A stretch of 19,199 bases of DNA from Pirellulaceae bacterium (GTDB lineage Bacteria; Planctomycetota; Planctomycetia; Pirellulales; Pirellulaceae), in the NCBI GenBank assembly GCA_022448645.1, contig JAKVBZ010000022.1, positions 42,539-61,737 on the forward strand, in the 5' to 3' direction. This document shows positions 1 to 7,325 of the stretch, in pieces. Position 1 is the stretch's first letter. The number at the start of each line of letters is the position of its first letter. The notes below the pieces were generated by a model, which made no database searches, had not been told where the DNA came from, and saw nothing but the letters and a program-made list of their open reading frames with translations. A program made the translations under genes and the position numbers.

Positions 1-468
1 CGGGGGCAAGCAATTGATACACCAGGATTTACATCATTGCTGATTTTTCATAACACGGCAAGTGTGACCTAGGCGCGTTGTCGAAACTTCGTGCTGACGG
101 GTGGACTCAGACTGTCTGGGGGATTCGTTTTGCGACTCGCAACATTATCTTAGGACATCATGAGCGCTTGGTTGTACGCTAGACTTCCTATCATAGGAAT
201 GTCGTTCTAACCAATGGTGACCGTCCTGGCGTTGAGTGCCAAATGCCGTCGTTGTTTACCCAGTGATGCAAAACCGGCGACACACTATTTCGCTGGAAAG
301 ACACTGATGAAATGTCATTTGCTATATTAAAATGAGTCCATGTCCCTAACAGATTACAATCACCCCCAAAGACCGCACTTCCTTTTACGAAGATGATTGT
401 TCCCAACCTCGTTTTAGCGAAATATATGGTTGTCGCAGATAGTCCGTTTGCCTAGAGTGTACTAACGC
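1..468. other. Left-edge spacer without a supported gene
   Basis: No convincing gene is visible before the DUF1559 start. The only longer open frame is a 71-codon minus-strand stretch at 191-406, with no recognisable domain and no ribosome-binding site. The region holds a 15-bp palindrome at 185-199, listed separately. I found no tRNA-like fold, no intrinsic terminator and no clear -35/-10 pair upstream of 469. It may contain the promoter of the DUF1559 gene or the end of a neighbouring transcription unit outside the window. Confidence 0.5.
185..199. repeat. 15-bp perfect palindrome
   Basis: TTCCTAT-C-ATAGGAA is a perfect 7-bp inverted repeat around a single central base. Its size and tight centre suit a dimeric regulator site better than an RNA hairpin, because the loop would be one base. 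It lies 270 bp upstream of the DUF1559 start. The palindrome is certain; an operator role is inference. Confidence 0.45.
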
Positions 469-1557
469 ATGAACAGACCGATAACAACGCGTCACCGTCT
501 GGGTGGTTTCACCCTAGTAGAATTGCTCGTGGTCATCGCCATCATCGCGATTCTGATTGCGCTTTTATTGCCAGCTGTTCAAGCTGCCCGCGAAGCGGCT
601 CGACGAACACAGTGCAGCAATCAACTCAAACAGTTGGGCATTGCGATGCACAACTATCACGACGTATTCAAAAGATTGCCTGGTGAGGGTGGCTTTCACC
701 CAAATTATGAAGACCTCAGTCACCTGGTAGTGATGCTGCCGTTCATGGAACAGGGAGCCATTTATGATCAGATCAATTTTGAGTTAGTCGATCCGGAAGA
801 ATCGATCATCGACGGTGCGGGGACTCGGTTAGTCAGTTACGTGGTTTCCGGATTGCAGTGTCCCAGCGAGACACAAGGCATGCGTGGCCGCCTGGCGGCC
901 TATGAAGGATGCAGTCAAAGTGAGAAGCAACCGTACTTATCGGCATATACCAGTTACGCCGGAAGCATCGGGTCACAATGTATGGACGGAGGTGATGACG
1001 TTCCCTGCAATATGACGACCATTGTGGGTACAGGAGATGTGGGTGGACGTGGCCAGGATTGGTTTGGCCGAGCTGAAGGCATCAAAGGGTGTCGTGGTGC
1101 GGATGCTTTGCAAGGACATGGTGGGACCGATCCGCAGGTCGTTTCTGGAATCAAGAGTCGTTCTGGCTGGTCAGCCAAGCTACGTGACATCTTTGATGGC
1201 ACATCAAATACAATTGCTTTTATGGAAATTCGCCAGTACTGCGGCAATGTCTGCCACTCGTGGCAGGGCTGGGCTGATGGGCGTGCAGTCTGGTATGCCA
1301 CCACGGCTCCCATCAACTTCCCTACATGCGCTGGCGAAAATGGGGTCGAAGGCACGCCTGGTTGGATTTCCAGTTCCGCAGGTTGCCACTCGAGCTTCTC
1401 AGATGCCACTGCCATGGGCGCGAAGTCATTACATCCTGGTGGTGCACATTTCTGTCTTTGTGATGGATCGGTTCGATTCATCAGTGAGACGATCGAACAC
1501 GCCACTTATCAAGCATTAGGGGATCGCCGAGACGGTATGCCGATCAACCCCTATTAA
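469..1557 (+). CDS. DUF1559 pseudopilin-like exported protein
   Basis: This 362-aa protein belongs to the large planctomycete DUF1559 family, which has a type IV pilin-like N-terminus. Seen: a prepilin-type leader with Gly13 before Phe14 and Glu18 at +5 of the mature protein (GFTLVELLVVIAIIAIL), followed by a hydrophobic helix to about residue 34 and the AVQAAREAARR stretch typical of the family. Near the C-terminus the processing-associated motif H-X9-DG is exact (His322, Asp332-Gly333). The known expectation is cleavage by a prepilin peptidase and assembly or display at the cell envelope; individual functions are unknown, and planctomycetes carry many copies. About twelve cysteines are visible, which suggests disulfides outside the cytoplasm. 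It stands alone and converges on manA with a 42-bp gap. No good ribosome-binding site precedes the ATG, but the leader length fits this start. Confidence 0.93.
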   Translation: MNRPITTRHRLGGFTLVELLVVIAIIAILIALLLPAVQAAREAARRTQCSNQLKQLGIAMHNYHDVFKRLPGEGGFHPNYEDLSHLVVMLPFMEQGAIYDQINFELVDPEESIIDGAGTRLVSYVVSGLQCPSETQGMRGRLAAYEGCSQSEKQPYLSAYTSYAGSIGSQCMDGGDDVPCNMTTIVGTGDVGGRGQDWFGRAEGIKGCRGADALQGHGGTDPQVVSGIKSRSGWSAKLRDIFDGTSNTIAFMEIRQYCGNVCHSWQGWADGRAVWYATTAPINFPTCAGENGVEGTPGWISSSAGCHSSFSDATAMGAKSLHPGGAHFCLCDGSVRFISETIEHATYQALGDRRDGMPINPY

Positions 1558-1599
1558 GACAACTCCAATCGCATACCACTTCTTTGCACCGATCACACA

Positions 1600-2565
1600 C
1601 TACGGCAGGTATGTCCGGAGCAACACCGCGGTGTCTCGCGGCTCGACTCGAACTTCTTTTGCACAAGCGGGAATGAGCATCGTATCACCACGACCAAGTG
1701 GTGTCTTCGCCGGATCGTTTTCGACATGGACACTTCCCGATACCACCATTAGTAGTTGGCAACGACTAGTATCCGGTAAATACTGTGGTTGATTGAACGA
1801 CCAACGATCAAGCACGAACTTATCAGATTCTACAAGTCGTGAAATACCGTGATGGTCGGTTGGCATGGGCATTTGCGGATGTATGGGCCCCATCTCAAAA
1901 TCAATCACACTCATGGCAGCCTGGATATGAAGCTGACGTGGGCAACCATCCGAGCCGACTCGATTCCAATCGAAGATCCGAAACGTCGTATCGCTTGCCT
2001 GTTGAATCTCCGCGACCACTAAGCCATTCCCCAATGCGTGTACCGTACCCGCGGGAATGAAAAGACAGTCGCCAATTTTCGGCTCGATGACGTGAAGACA
2101 TGACTCGGTTCGGTTGTCTCTGACTGCCTGCACAAACGTATTTCGGTTGACGTTGTTGCGTAATCCGGCATAGATTTTGCTGCCCTGAACCGCTTCAAGG
2201 ATCACCCAGGCTTCCGTTTTCCCCGCATCCGGCGGTTGCAATCGAGCACCCTGCTCGTCGTTCGGATGCACCTGGACGGATAGGTTACGATTAGCATCCA
2301 AAAACTTGAACAACAGCGGAAACTGCTGTTGTGGATGATGGATTCCAAGCAGTTGTTCACCATATCGGGTGACAAGATCGTGCAATGTCAATCCAGCATG
2401 TTCCCCAAACTGCACGACACTTTGATCCTTACCGTGATCCACGACCTCCCAACTTTCAGCATAGTCATCGCCTTCACCGATTTCTTTCCCCAACACCGTT
2501 TGCAAACGCCGTCCCCCCCAGATGTATTGACGGAACAGAGGCTTAAATCGCAACGGTGATAACAT
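1600..2565 (-). CDS. manA: Mannose-6-phosphate isomerase, class I type
   Basis: The 321-aa protein should interconvert mannose 6-phosphate and fructose 6-phosphate in the cytoplasm, using zinc. Numbered from the ATG at 2565, the cupin metal ligands are visible: Gln98 and His100 in QVHPND, Glu118 in KTEAWVILE and His176 in IPAGTVHALGNG. The catalytic-arginine segment TTFRIFDW follows at about 193-200. Length suits the short bacterial class I form. The frame stays open to a further ATG at 2700, but the additional 45 residues (Cys/Arg-rich) do not resemble the family, whereas MLSPLRFKPLFRQYIWGGRRL is the usual beginning; I therefore chose 2565. No clear Shine-Dalgarno motif precedes it. It is divergent from the UDP-sugar pyrophosphorylase gene, and both act on hexose phosphates feeding nucleotide sugars. 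Confidence 0.93.
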   Translation of the reverse strand: MLSPLRFKPLFRQYIWGGRRLQTVLGKEIGEGDDYAESWEVVDHGKDQSVVQFGEHAGLTLHDLVTRYGEQLLGIHHPQQQFPLLFKFLDANRNLSVQVHPNDEQGARLQPPDAGKTEAWVILEAVQGSKIYAGLRNNVNRNTFVQAVRDNRTESCLHVIEPKIGDCLFIPAGTVHALGNGLVVAEIQQASDTTFRIFDWNRVGSDGCPRQLHIQAAMSVIDFEMGPIHPQMPMPTDHHGISRLVESDKFVLDRWSFNQPQYLPDTSRCQLLMVVSGSVHVENDPAKTPLGRGDTMLIPACAKEVRVEPRDTAVLLRTYLP

Positions 2566-3114
2566 CGTTTTACCAATGTAGTGAGACTCAGTGACACGCC
2601 AGATTCTACCACAACCTGTTGACGTGCAACGATGCGAATAGGCTGAAAAGAGCCGTTTCGCATCCTGCTTTGCGGAGAAGTCTCGATTTCCTGACCACAA
2701 CGAAAAGCACCTGGCCGTAAGTCATACAATAATCATCAGCCAAAGCAGCACCTACCTGTTTTTCGCCGGTAGAGCAACGCTTGTGTCCACTTCGTTTTCC
2801 TGGTCGTACACGCAGGCAAGTACGACAAACAACGGGGCAGGTAAGGGTTCAGATACCACCTATACCCCAAACGCCATTACAACGCGTGCGTCCAATCGAA
2901 TCAACGGTGCCCTATCGTTACACACGACATCGCTTATCAGCCCAAGCGAACCCGGGAAAGAAACCCATAACAACATACTGACATCATGCGTGTTGTGATA
3001 CTCGACGTGCAGTGGTTACAATCCGCTTAGCGTGTCGGAGACAGGCTAGCGCAACTCATGAAATCCGAGGTGAACTGGCTACCTTTTGAGCACTCTCCAC
3101 GACCTTTACAAAGT

Positions 3115-3135
3115 ATCTCGTAACCGCTACGAGAT
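3115..3135. repeat. Inverted repeat, 8-bp arms, 5-nt loop
   Basis: ATCTCGTA-ACCGC-TACGAGAT has perfect 8-bp arms, extendable by one T-G wobble (3114/3136). It lies 200 bp upstream of the pyrophosphorylase start and downstream of a weak promoter-like pair. No T-tract follows, so it is a poor intrinsic terminator. It could be an operator half-site pair or a leader hairpin. Confidence 0.5.
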
Positions 3136-3248
3136 GATTAACTAAGCAAAAGCCACTGGCGAAAAATACGGCCACCGTCTCGCAGATCAAACTGGCAGGA
3201 GCAACGGCATTCATTACCGGTGATACCTTCGGTTAGCAGGGAATGAAG

Positions 3249-3272
3249 CTTTCCACCTTTCCAGCTTTCCAA
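3249..3272. repeat. Three tandem 8-bp units
   Basis: Three consecutive units of the form CTTTCCAN (last base C, G, A) sit about 64 bp upstream of the pyrophosphorylase start. The array is short and may be chance or slippage. Its unit length is not a multiple of three, which agrees with this stretch being non-coding. Confidence 0.4.
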
Positions 3273-3335
3273 AGGCGTCGAACCAGTCGTTCGGGCCACT
3301 CGACATCTCGGGCGATACACGACAGAAGGCGGAAG

Positions 3336-4796
3336 ATGACAAAGGACACCCCACCAAAACCTGCCTCCGACCAGGAACATTCCACTTCCAGCCCAAACCA
3401 GAATCGGTACCAGCAGCTATTCCACCACTTGGCCCAATTTGGGCAAGAACACGTGTTCGGCTTTTGGGACGAATTGAACGACGCTCAACGCAACGAACTC
3501 ATTGAACAACTAACGCAACTCGACCTTCACAGCATCGAACAGTTATTTCAGAACAGTGATAACGCCCCCTCAATACCCACGGACCCCAACAGTTTTGGAG
3601 AACCCGACGGTTTTGCCCTGAACGACCCACGTCCTCGGTTCACACGGGACGAAGCGATTGCCGCCGGAGAGACAGTACTGCGGGATGGGGCGGTTGGAGT
3701 GGTGCTCGTAGCTGGTGGACAAGGAACTCGACTCGGTTTTTCACACCCCAAGGGGATGTATCCGATTGGGCCGCTTTCTGCAGCGACGCTTTTTGAAATC
3801 CTGCTCACCAAAGTCCAAGCCGTCGCGAAGCGGTATGGCACATCCGTGCCTGTTTACATCATGACGAGTCCTGCTACCTATGACGAGACCGTTGAGTTTC
3901 TTGAGGAAAACAAACGTTTCGGTTTCCTGGCCGACGACTTGTTTGTGTTCTGCCAAGGCACGATGCCTGCCGTCGACATCGAAACAGGCAAACTCTTACT
4001 ATCCACGAAGCATTCCTTGTCGCTTTCACCAGACGGTCACGGTGGCATGCTCTCCGCGTTGGATCACACCGGCGCATTCGAACATATGTGCGCGCGTGGA
4101 ATCAAACAACTGTTCTACATGCAAATCGACAATCCCCTGGTCGACGTCGCCGCCGTAGACGCCATTGGTTATCACGTCCTGTCAAACGCTGGGGCTACCA
4201 CGATGGTGATCCGAAAATACGACCCGTTAGAAAAAGTCGGAAACGTCGCGGTAGTGGACGGCAAAACACAGATCGTCGAGTACAGTGACCTGCCGGACGA
4301 AGTGGCGCAACTGAGGCGTGAAGACGGTAGCCTGGTGTTGTGGGCCGGAAACGTCGCGGTCCATGTTTGGGACGTGTCGTTCCTGCGAGACACGGCTGCT
4401 ACCGATACCGGGTTGCCATTCCACTACGCTCACAAAAAGATTCCCTACGTGGACGAGCAAGGTAACACCATCCAGCCGGCCGAACCCAACGGCCTCAAGT
4501 TCGAACGCTTCATTTTTGACTTACTGCCATCAGCGCAACAGGCCATTCTTGTCGAAGTCGACCGGAAAGAATATTTTGCGCCGCTCAAGAACCCCAGCGG
4601 GGCGCCTACCGATTCGCCAGAAGCCGTGCGCAGCCAAATGACAGCACTCCACCGCGCCTGGCTGGAAGCTGCAGGCGTTTTCGTGGCCGAAGGGGTCACG
4701 GTAGAAATCCAACCAAGTTTCGCGTCGACCGCCGAAGAAGTCGCCAACAAGGTGGACTCCACAACGCGATTTGTACAAGACTACATTCTAAAGTAA
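3336..4796 (+). CDS. UDP-N-acetylhexosamine/UDP-sugar pyrophosphorylase (eukaryotic UAP type)
   Basis: The 486-aa protein belongs to the UDPGP family of nucleotidyltransferases and should make a UDP-sugar from UTP and a sugar 1-phosphate. It resembles eukaryotic UAP/AGX rather than bacterial GlmU or GalU. Seen: nucleotide-binding loop LVAGGQGTRLG at 124-134 followed by HPKG with the catalytic-region lysine; SPDGHGG, corresponding to the eukaryotic PNGNGG; VEYSDLP; WAGNVAVHVW; the KKIPYVD...PNGLKFERFIFD block; and EYFAPLKN with DSPEAVR near the C-terminus. By family knowledge these blocks bind the uracil, N-acetyl group and phosphates. The ATG at 3336 follows a purine-rich AAGGCGGAAG. A start at 3243 would add 31 Arg/Ser-rich residues with no family match. 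Substrate could be GlcNAc-1-P, GalNAc-1-P or glucose-1-P. Confidence 0.9.
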   Translation: MTKDTPPKPASDQEHSTSSPNQNRYQQLFHHLAQFGQEHVFGFWDELNDAQRNELIEQLTQLDLHSIEQLFQNSDNAPSIPTDPNSFGEPDGFALNDPRPRFTRDEAIAAGETVLRDGAVGVVLVAGGQGTRLGFSHPKGMYPIGPLSAATLFEILLTKVQAVAKRYGTSVPVYIMTSPATYDETVEFLEENKRFGFLADDLFVFCQGTMPAVDIETGKLLLSTKHSLSLSPDGHGGMLSALDHTGAFEHMCARGIKQLFYMQIDNPLVDVAAVDAIGYHVLSNAGATTMVIRKYDPLEKVGNVAVVDGKTQIVEYSDLPDEVAQLRREDGSLVLWAGNVAVHVWDVSFLRDTAATDTGLPFHYAHKKIPYVDEQGNTIQPAEPNGLKFERFIFDLLPSAQQAILVEVDRKEYFAPLKNPSGAPTDSPEAVRSQMTALHRAWLEAAGVFVAEGVTVEIQPSFASTAEEVANKVDSTTRFVQDYILK

Positions 4797-4990
4797 CAAG
4801 TACCAGGCACAGACCTGAACCGTCGTGATGAATACGCATCGTTAGCTGTGGAGATGGCCTACGACGCGGCAACATGTCAGAAACTGATATGCACTCGGCC
4901 AGTCGGTGCTTGGCCCCTCCTTTTGGACCGAAGCAACAGCCCACTTGCTCGTGAGGGCTCGAACTGATAACACGTTAAACTCTAGACTTG

Positions 4991-5033
4991 GACGTTTTTC
5001 CCTTCACTCCCGAAGCATCGGGAGCCCAACGTC
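4991..5033 (+). promoter_or_regulatory. Two-tier stem-loop in the Nramp-gene leader
   Basis: The inner hairpin CTCCCGA-AGCA-TCGGGAG (5007-5024) has a perfect 7-bp GC-rich stem and a tetraloop. It is enclosed by an outer 6-bp inverted repeat, GACGTT at 4991-4996 and AACGTC at 5028-5033. It ends 17 bp before the ATG at 5051, close enough to affect ribosome access. There is no T-tract after it, so a terminator for the upstream gene is less likely. It does not match the yybP-ykoY manganese riboswitch consensus I know. The structure is visible; regulation is inferred. Confidence 0.45.
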
Positions 5034-5050
5034 GACGAGTACCAACCAAC

Positions 5051-6397
5051 ATGAACCCCTACCAGCTACGTCCCGAAGATGTACGAAACCCACCTCGGGG
5101 TTTTTTAAACATGCTATGCATGATCGGCCCTGGCTTGATTCTTGCCGGGGGTCTCGTGGGATCTGGAGAGTTAGTTGCCACCACGGTATTGGGCGCTGAA
5201 AACGGCTACCGACTATTGTGGCTGATCCTCATCAGCTGCACGATCAAAACCATCGTGCAAAACGAACTGGGACGCTACGCCATCGGGACAGGCGAAACCA
5301 CTCTGGAAGCCTTCGATCGAGTACCTGGCCCTCGCTGGCGTGTCTCGTGGGTTGTTTGGCTGTGGTTCCTCGTCGTCCTATTTTCCTTGTTCGGTCTAGG
5401 CGGGATGCTCGGTGGAATTGCGGAAATCTTGAATCGAATTGTCCCAGCCATTCCTATTTCAGTTTGGGTGTGGATCGTCAACGTGGTCACGGTCTGTCTG
5501 TTGTTGGTTGGCCGTTATGCGATCATTGAAAAAGTGTCCATTGGATTGGTGCTGACGTTTAGTGCCATTACAGTAAGCTGTGCTGTATTGCTGTTAAAAC
5601 GTCCGGACCTCTTTTCCTGGACGAGCGTGATGGAAGGCTTGTCCTTCCAACTTCCGGAAGCGGGGTTTGTTACGGCTGTCACCGTGTTCGGCGTCACTGG
5701 CGTGAGTGCCATGAGCCTGGTGATCTACCCTTATTGGTGCCTGGAAAAAGGATACGCAAGGTATGCTGGCGAGTGCGATGGCAGTGCCGAATGGAAATAT
5801 CGGGCACGAGGCTGGATCCGAGTGATGATTGTTGATGTGGTGGCCGCCATGTTCGTCTACACAGCGGCTACGGTCGCCTTTTACGTGCTGGGAGCCGGCG
5901 TACTCAAAGGTTTAGGAATCCTTCCCGAGGGTTCCGAAATGGTGAAATCGCTGTCGCACGTCTATACCGAAATCCTGGGTGAATGGTCAGCTTTTCTGTT
6001 CCTAATTGGGGCCTTTGCCGTACTCTACTCGTCGGTATTTTCTGGCACTGCATCCCAAAGCCGTATGATCGCAGATTTCTGTGGGATGTTGGGTTTTTTC
6101 GACAAGCAGAACTACCCTTCACGGGAACGTGTTATGCGATGGGCCGTCATCTTTTTGCTATTCCTGCCTTCGCTTTACTTCCTATGGTTTCAAAACCCGG
6201 TATGGATGGTGAAGGTTGGCGGAGTGGCCCAGGCGTTGTTACTGCCCGTGATCGGTTTTTCGACGATCTATTTACGTTACGTCCATCTTCCCACAGGCAT
6301 CCGGCCGGCAGGTTGGGTTACGGTTTTATTATGGACGGCCACCATCCTGATGCTGCTCATGACGCTTTATTCCATGCAACGTCAACTGTTTGGTTAG
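5051..6397 (+). CDS. Nramp-superfamily transporter with altered metal-site motifs
   Basis: The 448-aa membrane protein has about eleven hydrophobic segments and begins like Nramp proteins (GPGLILAGGLVGSGE). Canonical Nramp/MntH transporters carry DPGN in TM1 and MPH in TM6, which coordinate Mn2+/Fe2+. Here the TM1 position reads GSGE (37-40), and the TM6 region reads TGVSAMSLVIYPYW (216-229) with no MPH. It therefore belongs to a divergent Nramp-like clade whose substrate cannot be assumed to be manganese or iron. Other family features remain, such as the Gln/Glu-rich segment QNELGRYAIGTGETTLEAF after TM2. The frame opens at 4988, but a start there would run through the leader stem-loop, and its 21 added residues lack family character, so I chose 5051. 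It is 254 bp downstream of the pyrophosphorylase gene and converges on the CBM9-like gene with a 22-bp gap. Confidence 0.85.
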   Translation: MNPYQLRPEDVRNPPRGFLNMLCMIGPGLILAGGLVGSGELVATTVLGAENGYRLLWLILISCTIKTIVQNELGRYAIGTGETTLEAFDRVPGPRWRVSWVVWLWFLVVLFSLFGLGGMLGGIAEILNRIVPAIPISVWVWIVNVVTVCLLLVGRYAIIEKVSIGLVLTFSAITVSCAVLLLKRPDLFSWTSVMEGLSFQLPEAGFVTAVTVFGVTGVSAMSLVIYPYWCLEKGYARYAGECDGSAEWKYRARGWIRVMIVDVVAAMFVYTAATVAFYVLGAGVLKGLGILPEGSEMVKSLSHVYTEILGEWSAFLFLIGAFAVLYSSVFSGTASQSRMIADFCGMLGFFDKQNYPSRERVMRWAVIFLLFLPSLYFLWFQNPVWMVKVGGVAQALLLPVIGFSTIYLRYVHLPTGIRPAGWVTVLLWTATILMLLMTLYSMQRQLFG

Positions 6398-6419
6398 CAA
6401 CGCTGCTTCGCCGCTCGGT

Positions 6420-7262
6420 TCAACGCACGAACTCCAAGCGGGCATAACTGTCGAGTTCATGAAAACCTAGCAAACGCACATTCGACATGATTTCTCGCCC
6501 TTTGCGAGAACTGATGTTGCCCGCAGGATCGCGAGTTTCGAGATAGACCGAATAGTTGTACCGGGCGACATGATAACTCCAGCTGTTGCCGGTCTTCGGC
6601 GACACACCCTTTAACGACGGCAGAGTATGAAATGGAATGCGAAACTCTACCTGCCATTTCTCGTCCGTATCGTGCCACTCATCCAATGTCCCAAAGCGTT
6701 TCACGGCTGTCACCACCGTACTGTTCCACTTCGCAAAACGTGTCTGCCCACCTTGTCCATAGGCATAATAGGCATCATACAAGATATTTTCTGGGTTTAC
6801 ATTCAACTCATAGTAGTCTGCTTTGTGGTGGCTTGGTTTGATGAAGACCTCGACAACGTCACCTTCAAAGATATTATCGTCTCGCTCCTTGCCCCAAGCA
6901 CAAATGTCATCATCGTACGCCACAAATCCCACGTAAAGATTGTCATCATCCCACAACATCCGTACTTCGGTTTTGTTCTGCGGAGATTCGTGGCTTCCTG
7001 GCAGATAGAATCTTTCCATCACCGCTGCCCGTTCCCACGCCTTTTCGTTTAGCAAACCGTCGATCCTGATCGGAGCGTCTACTCTCCGACACTTGTAAGC
7101 CAACACTTGCTGGCCAGCCTCTTGTGCTAACGTTTCCTTAACACCGAAAGGAACAAGCCACGCGATTACAATCACCGAGCAAAGAATAGACGGCATCTGG
7201 ATACGCCAACCTTGACAGGCCAACTTACGGCACGTCTTTAGCATACTTAGCGATACATTCAT
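6420..7262 (-). CDS. Secreted CBM9-like (DOMON-fold) domain protein
   Basis: The 280-aa protein has a hydrophobic export signal (about residues 26-47, ending TLAQ) and one domain of the carbohydrate-binding family 9-like type. Seen: IRIDGLLNEKAW, the typical family opening, at 66-76; VRMLWDDDNLYVGFVAYDDD at 100-119; and GDVVEVFIKPS at 134-144; then YYELNVNPEN, an internal RIPF strand and a closing YARLEF. The same landmarks occur in the N-terminal domain of the large upstream protein, so the two are paralogues. CBM9 modules bind sugars, in the best-studied cases reducing ends; relatives in the same superfamily bind haem b. It lies 63 bp downstream of the fusion gene on the same strand, indicating an operon. 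A later ATG at 7196 would give a tighter signal peptide and is an alternative start. Confidence 0.85.
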   Translation of the reverse strand: MNVSLSMLKTCRKLACQGWRIQMPSILCSVIVIAWLVPFGVKETLAQEAGQQVLAYKCRRVDAPIRIDGLLNEKAWERAAVMERFYLPGSHESPQNKTEVRMLWDDDNLYVGFVAYDDDICAWGKERDDNIFEGDVVEVFIKPSHHKADYYELNVNPENILYDAYYAYGQGGQTRFAKWNSTVVTAVKRFGTLDEWHDTDEKWQVEFRIPFHTLPSLKGVSPKTGNSWSYHVARYNYSVYLETRDPAGNISSRKGREIMSNVRLLGFHELDSYARLEFVR

Positions 7263-7325
7263 CAGAAAAAAACACCCAACTTACAAGACCTCAAACCTGT
7301 GTCCATCGCGAACGATCAGCCCAGG

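Larger units (their letters stand above)
2566..3335. other. 770-bp divergent spacer
   Basis: The spacer separates the divergent manA and pyrophosphorylase genes. Two overlapping short plus-strand frames (2781-2981 and 2783-2998) have low-complexity Thr/Ser/Asn content and no recognisable domain, so I do not call them. A weak sigma70-like pair facing the pyrophosphorylase gene is visible: TTGTGA at 2993-2998 and TACAAT at 3017-3022, with an 18-bp spacer. Downstream of it lie a strong inverted repeat (3115-3135) and a triple 8-bp repeat (3249-3272), both listed separately. No tRNA fold was seen. The length is unusual for two housekeeping genes and leaves room for a small RNA or a long leader. 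Confidence 0.5.

Noticed and set aside
191..406. Minus-strand 71-codon frame in the left spacer
   Set aside because: It vaguely recalls a beta-sandwich fragment (GTWTHFNIAND), but no domain can be assigned, no ribosome-binding site is seen, and its stop overlaps the palindrome. Not supportable as a gene or pseudogene.
954..1505. 183-codon minus-strand frame inside the DUF1559 gene
   Set aside because: It is a reverse-strand shadow of a gene with clear family motifs; Pro/Ser/Cys-rich with no domain.
2781..2998. Two overlapping small plus-strand frames between manA and the pyrophosphorylase gene
   Set aside because: They are low-complexity Thr/Ser/Arg sequences in two frames of the same stretch, with no signal peptide, domain or ribosome-binding site.
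3115..3135. Intrinsic terminator reading of the inverted repeat
   Set aside because: No run of T follows either arm and no gene ends nearby, so an operator or leader hairpin is more likely.
4991..5033. yybP-ykoY-type manganese riboswitch ahead of the Nramp-like gene
   Set aside because: The conserved loop sequences of that riboswitch are not present; only a nested hairpin is visible.
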